From Opitutales bacterium (GTDB lineage: Bacteria > Verrucomicrobiota > Verrucomicrobiia > Opitutales > Opitutaceae), in assembly GCA_021772595.1 (NCBI GenBank), contig JAJFLS010000019.1:1-11234 (forward strand): 11,234 bases of DNA, read 5' to 3'. Numbering within the stretch: the first letter of the stretch is position 1; each line of letters starts with the position of its first letter. Below are positions 8,996 through 11,234 of the stretch, piece by piece. Made by a program: the position numbers and the translations under genes. Under the pieces are notes generated by a model. That model was not told the DNA's origin. It searched no databases and was given only the letters and a program-made list of their open reading frames with translations.

Positions 8996-10332
8996 TTTGC
9001 TGAGCTACTGCTTAGGCTTTGCTCTCTTGCGGATTCGAGGACGTCGAAGAAGTCTGGAAAGGTTTTGCGGCAGCACAGAGGATCGATGATGCGGATCCAG
9101 GGCGAGCCGTTTTTGAGAGCATCGTGGCTGCCGAGAATGGCGAAGCTCATGGCGATGCGGTGATCTTCAAAGGTCCCGATCGTCGCGGGCTGAAGAGGGG
9201 AAGGCGCGATCTCTAGGGTAGCGGTGTCGTCGCGAGTCGCTTGACCCGTTTTGTGGAGGCCGTCGACCATCGCGGCGATCCGATCGCACTCCTGGTGGCG
9301 TGTGTGTCCGATGCCGTCGATGCGCGAGACGCCGCTGGCGAGCGGGGCTATGGCGGCGGCAGTCATGAAGGTGTCGCTGTAGGCGTAGTAATTCTCGCTC
9401 AGCGAACCGAAACGCTGGTGGTCGCGGTCGTAGCGGACGACGAGAGAGTTCGCGGACCATTCAAGGTTTGCTCCGGCTTTCTCGACGATTTTGGCGAATG
9501 CGATATCACCTTGCATTGAGTCTTTCGATACGCCTTCGATTTCGACGCATCCACCCGTTGCGAGAGGAAGGGCAATGAAGTAGCTGGCGGCTGAGGCGTC
9601 GCTTTCTATTTGGTATCCATTTTCTGGGGTTTGATAGGTGCCCGGTTTCACGGTGAAGCTGGATTGGCTCGCGTTGAGATTTTCGGCGGGAATGCCGAAG
9701 CTTTGCATCATCTTCAAGGTGAGGTCGATGTAGCCTCGACGGATGGATGGGTTGCTCAATTCGATTCGCAGTTCGTATCGGGCAAATGGGGCGGCCATCA
9801 GGAGAGCGGATACGAACTGGCTGCTTTCGGTGGCGTCGACGATTGCGGCGCCTCCTGTCAGTTCGTGAGGGCGGATGCGTATCGGAAAGCAGCCGTCGGT
9901 GGTGTCGATTGCGCAGCCAAGGGAATTGAGCGTGTCGGCCAGTTTCTGAATCGGGCGTCGTCTCATCACTTCGTCGCCATCGAGCGTGAATTCGCCATCG
10001 GCGCGAATCGCGAGCATTGCGGTGAGAAAGCGAGCGGAAGTACCCGAGTTTCCGATGTCGATCGCCGCTTTCGAGTTTGGGATTTCTCCGCCGCGGCCGG
10101 AGACGCGTATGGTCTTGGCCGATACGTCCGTCTTGGTTTCGAAGCCGAGGGCATCGAGCGCTTCGATCATGATCTCGGTGTCGCGACTGAAAAGGCAGTT
10201 TTCGAGAAGCGTCGTTCCGTCTGCTAGAGCGGCGAGGATGAGCGCTCGGTTGGTGATGCTCTTGGAGCCGGGGACGGCGACCTTGGCGGACGCGGGAACG
10301 GTGAAAGGATTGACTGGATAAGGATCCTGCAT
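8992..10332 (-). CDS. aroA: 3-phosphoshikimate 1-carboxyvinyltransferase (EPSP synthase)
   Basis: AroA condenses shikimate 3-phosphate with PEP, the sixth step of the shikimate pathway, in the cytoplasm. With the start chosen here it has 446 residues, close to the family's 427-450. Visible motifs are VPGSKSITNRALILAALADG (20-39; Lys24), GNSGTSARFLTAM (94-106), DGDEVMRRRP (118-127), SSQFVSALLM (170-179), SDASAASYF (244-252), SDTFMTAAAIAP (319-330), HTRHQECDRI (343-352) and KTFPDFF (423-429). The expected active-site Asp and Glu are present (Asp320, Glu348). An open frame runs 60 codons further upstream, but it is Arg-rich, lies over the end of tyrA and looks like antisense-type composition. 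ATG 10330-10332 begins the conserved protein and lies 14 bp after the tyrA stop. Only a weak AAGG precedes it. In GNSGTSARF, Phe102 stands at the position of Pro101 in the E. coli enzyme. Confidence 0.96.
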   Translation of the reverse strand: MQDPYPVNPFTVPASAKVAVPGSKSITNRALILAALADGTTLLENCLFSRDTEIMIEALDALGFETKTDVSAKTIRVSGRGGEIPNSKAAIDIGNSGTSARFLTAMLAIRADGEFTLDGDEVMRRRPIQKLADTLNSLGCAIDTTDGCFPIRIRPHELTGGAAIVDATESSQFVSALLMAAPFARYELRIELSNPSIRRGYIDLTLKMMQSFGIPAENLNASQSSFTVKPGTYQTPENGYQIESDASAASYFIALPLATGGCVEIEGVSKDSMQGDIAFAKIVEKAGANLEWSANSLVVRYDRDHQRFGSLSENYYAYSDTFMTAAAIAPLASGVSRIDGIGHTRHQECDRIAAMVDGLHKTGQATRDDTATLEIAPSPLQPATIGTFEDHRIAMSFAILGSHDALKNGSPWIRIIDPLCCRKTFPDFFDVLESAREQSLSSSSAK

Positions 10333-10346
10333 GGACTTCGGAGGCC

Positions 10347-11210
10347 TTAGGCGTCGAGAGAGTCGCGAAACGATTTTCCGTCGGCGAGTTTTCTTAGCGT
10401 TTCGAAATCGTTCTCGTTGGCGAGCGAGGCGCGCAGGCTGTGTAGCTCGTCTTGAAAGGCGTCGAGGGCTCGTATGATTTCTTCGCGATTCTGAATTATG
10501 ATTTCGCGCCACATGCCGGGATCGCCTGACGCGATTCGCGTGGTGTCTTTCAGTCCGTTGCCGCAGAATTGGCGTGAGTCGGGAAAGGCAGATGAAAGGT
10601 AGACGGCTAGGCTGGAGGCTAGAAGGTGAGGGAGGTGGCTGACGCTGGCGACGATTTCGTCGTGGCGTTCGGGCGATTCGGTGACGACCATGCTTCCGAG
10701 GGCGGTCCAGAATTCGGATACGCTCTTGGCCGCGGATGCGTCGGTTTCTTCAAGTGGTGTGACGAAGCAGGTTCGACCGGCGAAGAGTTCGGAGTCGGCG
10801 TTGTCCATGCCGGTTTTTTCGGATCCCGCCATCGGGTGGGAACCGACGAAGCGCGCCTTTGAGGCGAGAGCAGAGGCGCATTCTCGGCTGAGTTTGCTTT
10901 TGACGCTGCCGACGTCGGTCACGATGGGGTTCGAGTCGAGATCGAGGGCGATTTCACGGGCGAGCGTTATGATGCGCTCGACGGGCGCGCACAGAATGAT
11001 GAGCTCGCTGCCGGAGCACGCGTCTTGGATCGATTCGGGAGCGTCGTCGCACCAATCGGTTTTCGCGAGTTGCTGGCGGGCTTCCTCGCGTCGGGCCCAA
11101 ACGCTTATGCGTTTGGCGAGCGAGCGTTCGCGGGCGGCCATGCCGATGGAGGCTCCTAGCAGGCCAGACGCGATGACTGTAATTTTTTCGAACACTAGTG
11201 GAGGATTCAA
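10347..11210 (-). CDS. tyrA: Prephenate/arogenate dehydrogenase (TyrA)
   Basis: TyrA oxidatively decarboxylates prephenate (or arogenate) with NAD(P)+ on the route to tyrosine. The 287-residue protein has an N-terminal Rossmann fold, ITVIASGLLGASIG (10-23). It continues with LCAPVERI (73-80), TDVGSVKSKL (98-107), FVGSHPMAGSEKTG (121-134; His125), SHLPHLLASS (191-200) and GLKDTTRIASGDPGMW (219-234; Arg225). These last sites correspond to the catalytic His and the substrate-binding Arg of characterised TyrA proteins. There is no fused chorismate mutase domain and no ACT domain, so feedback control by tyrosine through such a domain is not evident. The start is TTG (11208-11210), which overlaps the TGA of the preceding frame as TTGA. 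The next possible start is GTG at 11193-11195, but this would shave into the first beta strand. The first Gly of GxGxxG is Ala here. Prephenate versus arogenate cannot be told from sequence. Confidence 0.93.
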   Translation of the reverse strand: MNPPLVFEKITVIASGLLGASIGMAARERSLAKRISVWARREEARQQLAKTDWCDDAPESIQDACSGSELIILCAPVERIITLAREIALDLDSNPIVTDVGSVKSKLSRECASALASKARFVGSHPMAGSEKTGMDNADSELFAGRTCFVTPLEETDASAAKSVSEFWTALGSMVVTESPERHDEIVASVSHLPHLLASSLAVYLSSAFPDSRQFCGNGLKDTTRIASGDPGMWREIIIQNREEIIRALDAFQDELHSLRASLANENDFETLRKLADGKSFRDSLDA

Positions 11211-11234
11211 GCGCTTGTTTTGGCGAGGTCCAGC
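11207..11234 (-). CDS. C-terminal tail of the gene before tyrA (eight residues in window)
   Basis: A minus-strand frame enters from the right edge, reads LDLAKTSA and ends in TGA at 11207-11209, sharing bases with the TTG start of tyrA. The overlap pattern mirrors the ATGA junctions further along the operon, which is the reason to think it is a real gene end. Eight residues are too few to identify the product, and the frame that continues tyrA itself is also open to the edge. Confidence 0.35.

Noticed and set aside
9610..10227. A 205-codon plus-strand frame opposite aroA
   Set aside because: It is a shadow of the aroA frame, with no start signal or domain.
10333..10512. A 60-codon N-terminal extension of aroA
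   Set aside because: It is extremely Arg-rich, lies over the 3' end of tyrA, and the conserved EPSP synthase sequence begins after ATG 10332 with normal family length.

Overview
The window is a bacterial chromosomal segment of moderately high GC, almost entirely coding, with mostly housekeeping genes. Recognisable in it are the 5' part of hflX, a large polytopic membrane protein, pyruvate phosphate dikinase (ppdK), tatC, fucU, and a compact cluster plsC-cmk-aroA-tyrA on the minus strand. From the gene set, the style of the proteins (a lysine-rich tail on PPDK, for example) and the GTAGGAGC-type intergenic repeats, I lean towards the Verrucomicrobiota (Opitutae-like). This is an impression without a search, and the window contains no rRNA or marker that would settle it.

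Left part (1-5940). hflX leaves the window at base 1 and is transcribed divergently from a 2.3-kb gene for a GT-C/YfhO-like membrane protein, which has a shared, possibly very short, upstream region. The membrane protein gene and ppdK converge on a hairpin whose T-tract lies on the minus strand, so it mainly terminates ppdK. ppdK appears to have a promoter with a perfect TTGACA box. That promoter argues that the first in-frame ATG belongs to the -10 element and that translation starts 81 bases further in.

Middle (5940-7683). tatC (plus) converges with fucU (minus). Between fucU and plsC lies a 296-bp gene-free stretch. It holds four REP-like hairpins, each led by GTAGG in its own orientation, and two of them form a nearly perfect 25-bp inverted pair. 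This is the only clearly non-housekeeping structure here and the best candidate for follow-up.

Right part (7683-11234, all minus). The genes run tyrA, aroA, cmk, plsC in transcription order, with a 14-bp gap followed by two ATGA overlaps. A TTGA overlap probably links tyrA to a further gene beyond the right edge. tyrA and aroA serve aromatic amino-acid synthesis, cmk recycles CMP/dCMP, and plsC makes phosphatidic acid. The operon looks translationally coupled, with few recognisable Shine-Dalgarno sequences.

I found no CRISPR array, tRNA, phage gene, transposase, toxin-antitoxin pair or defence system. I see no convincing novel multi-gene system in this window.
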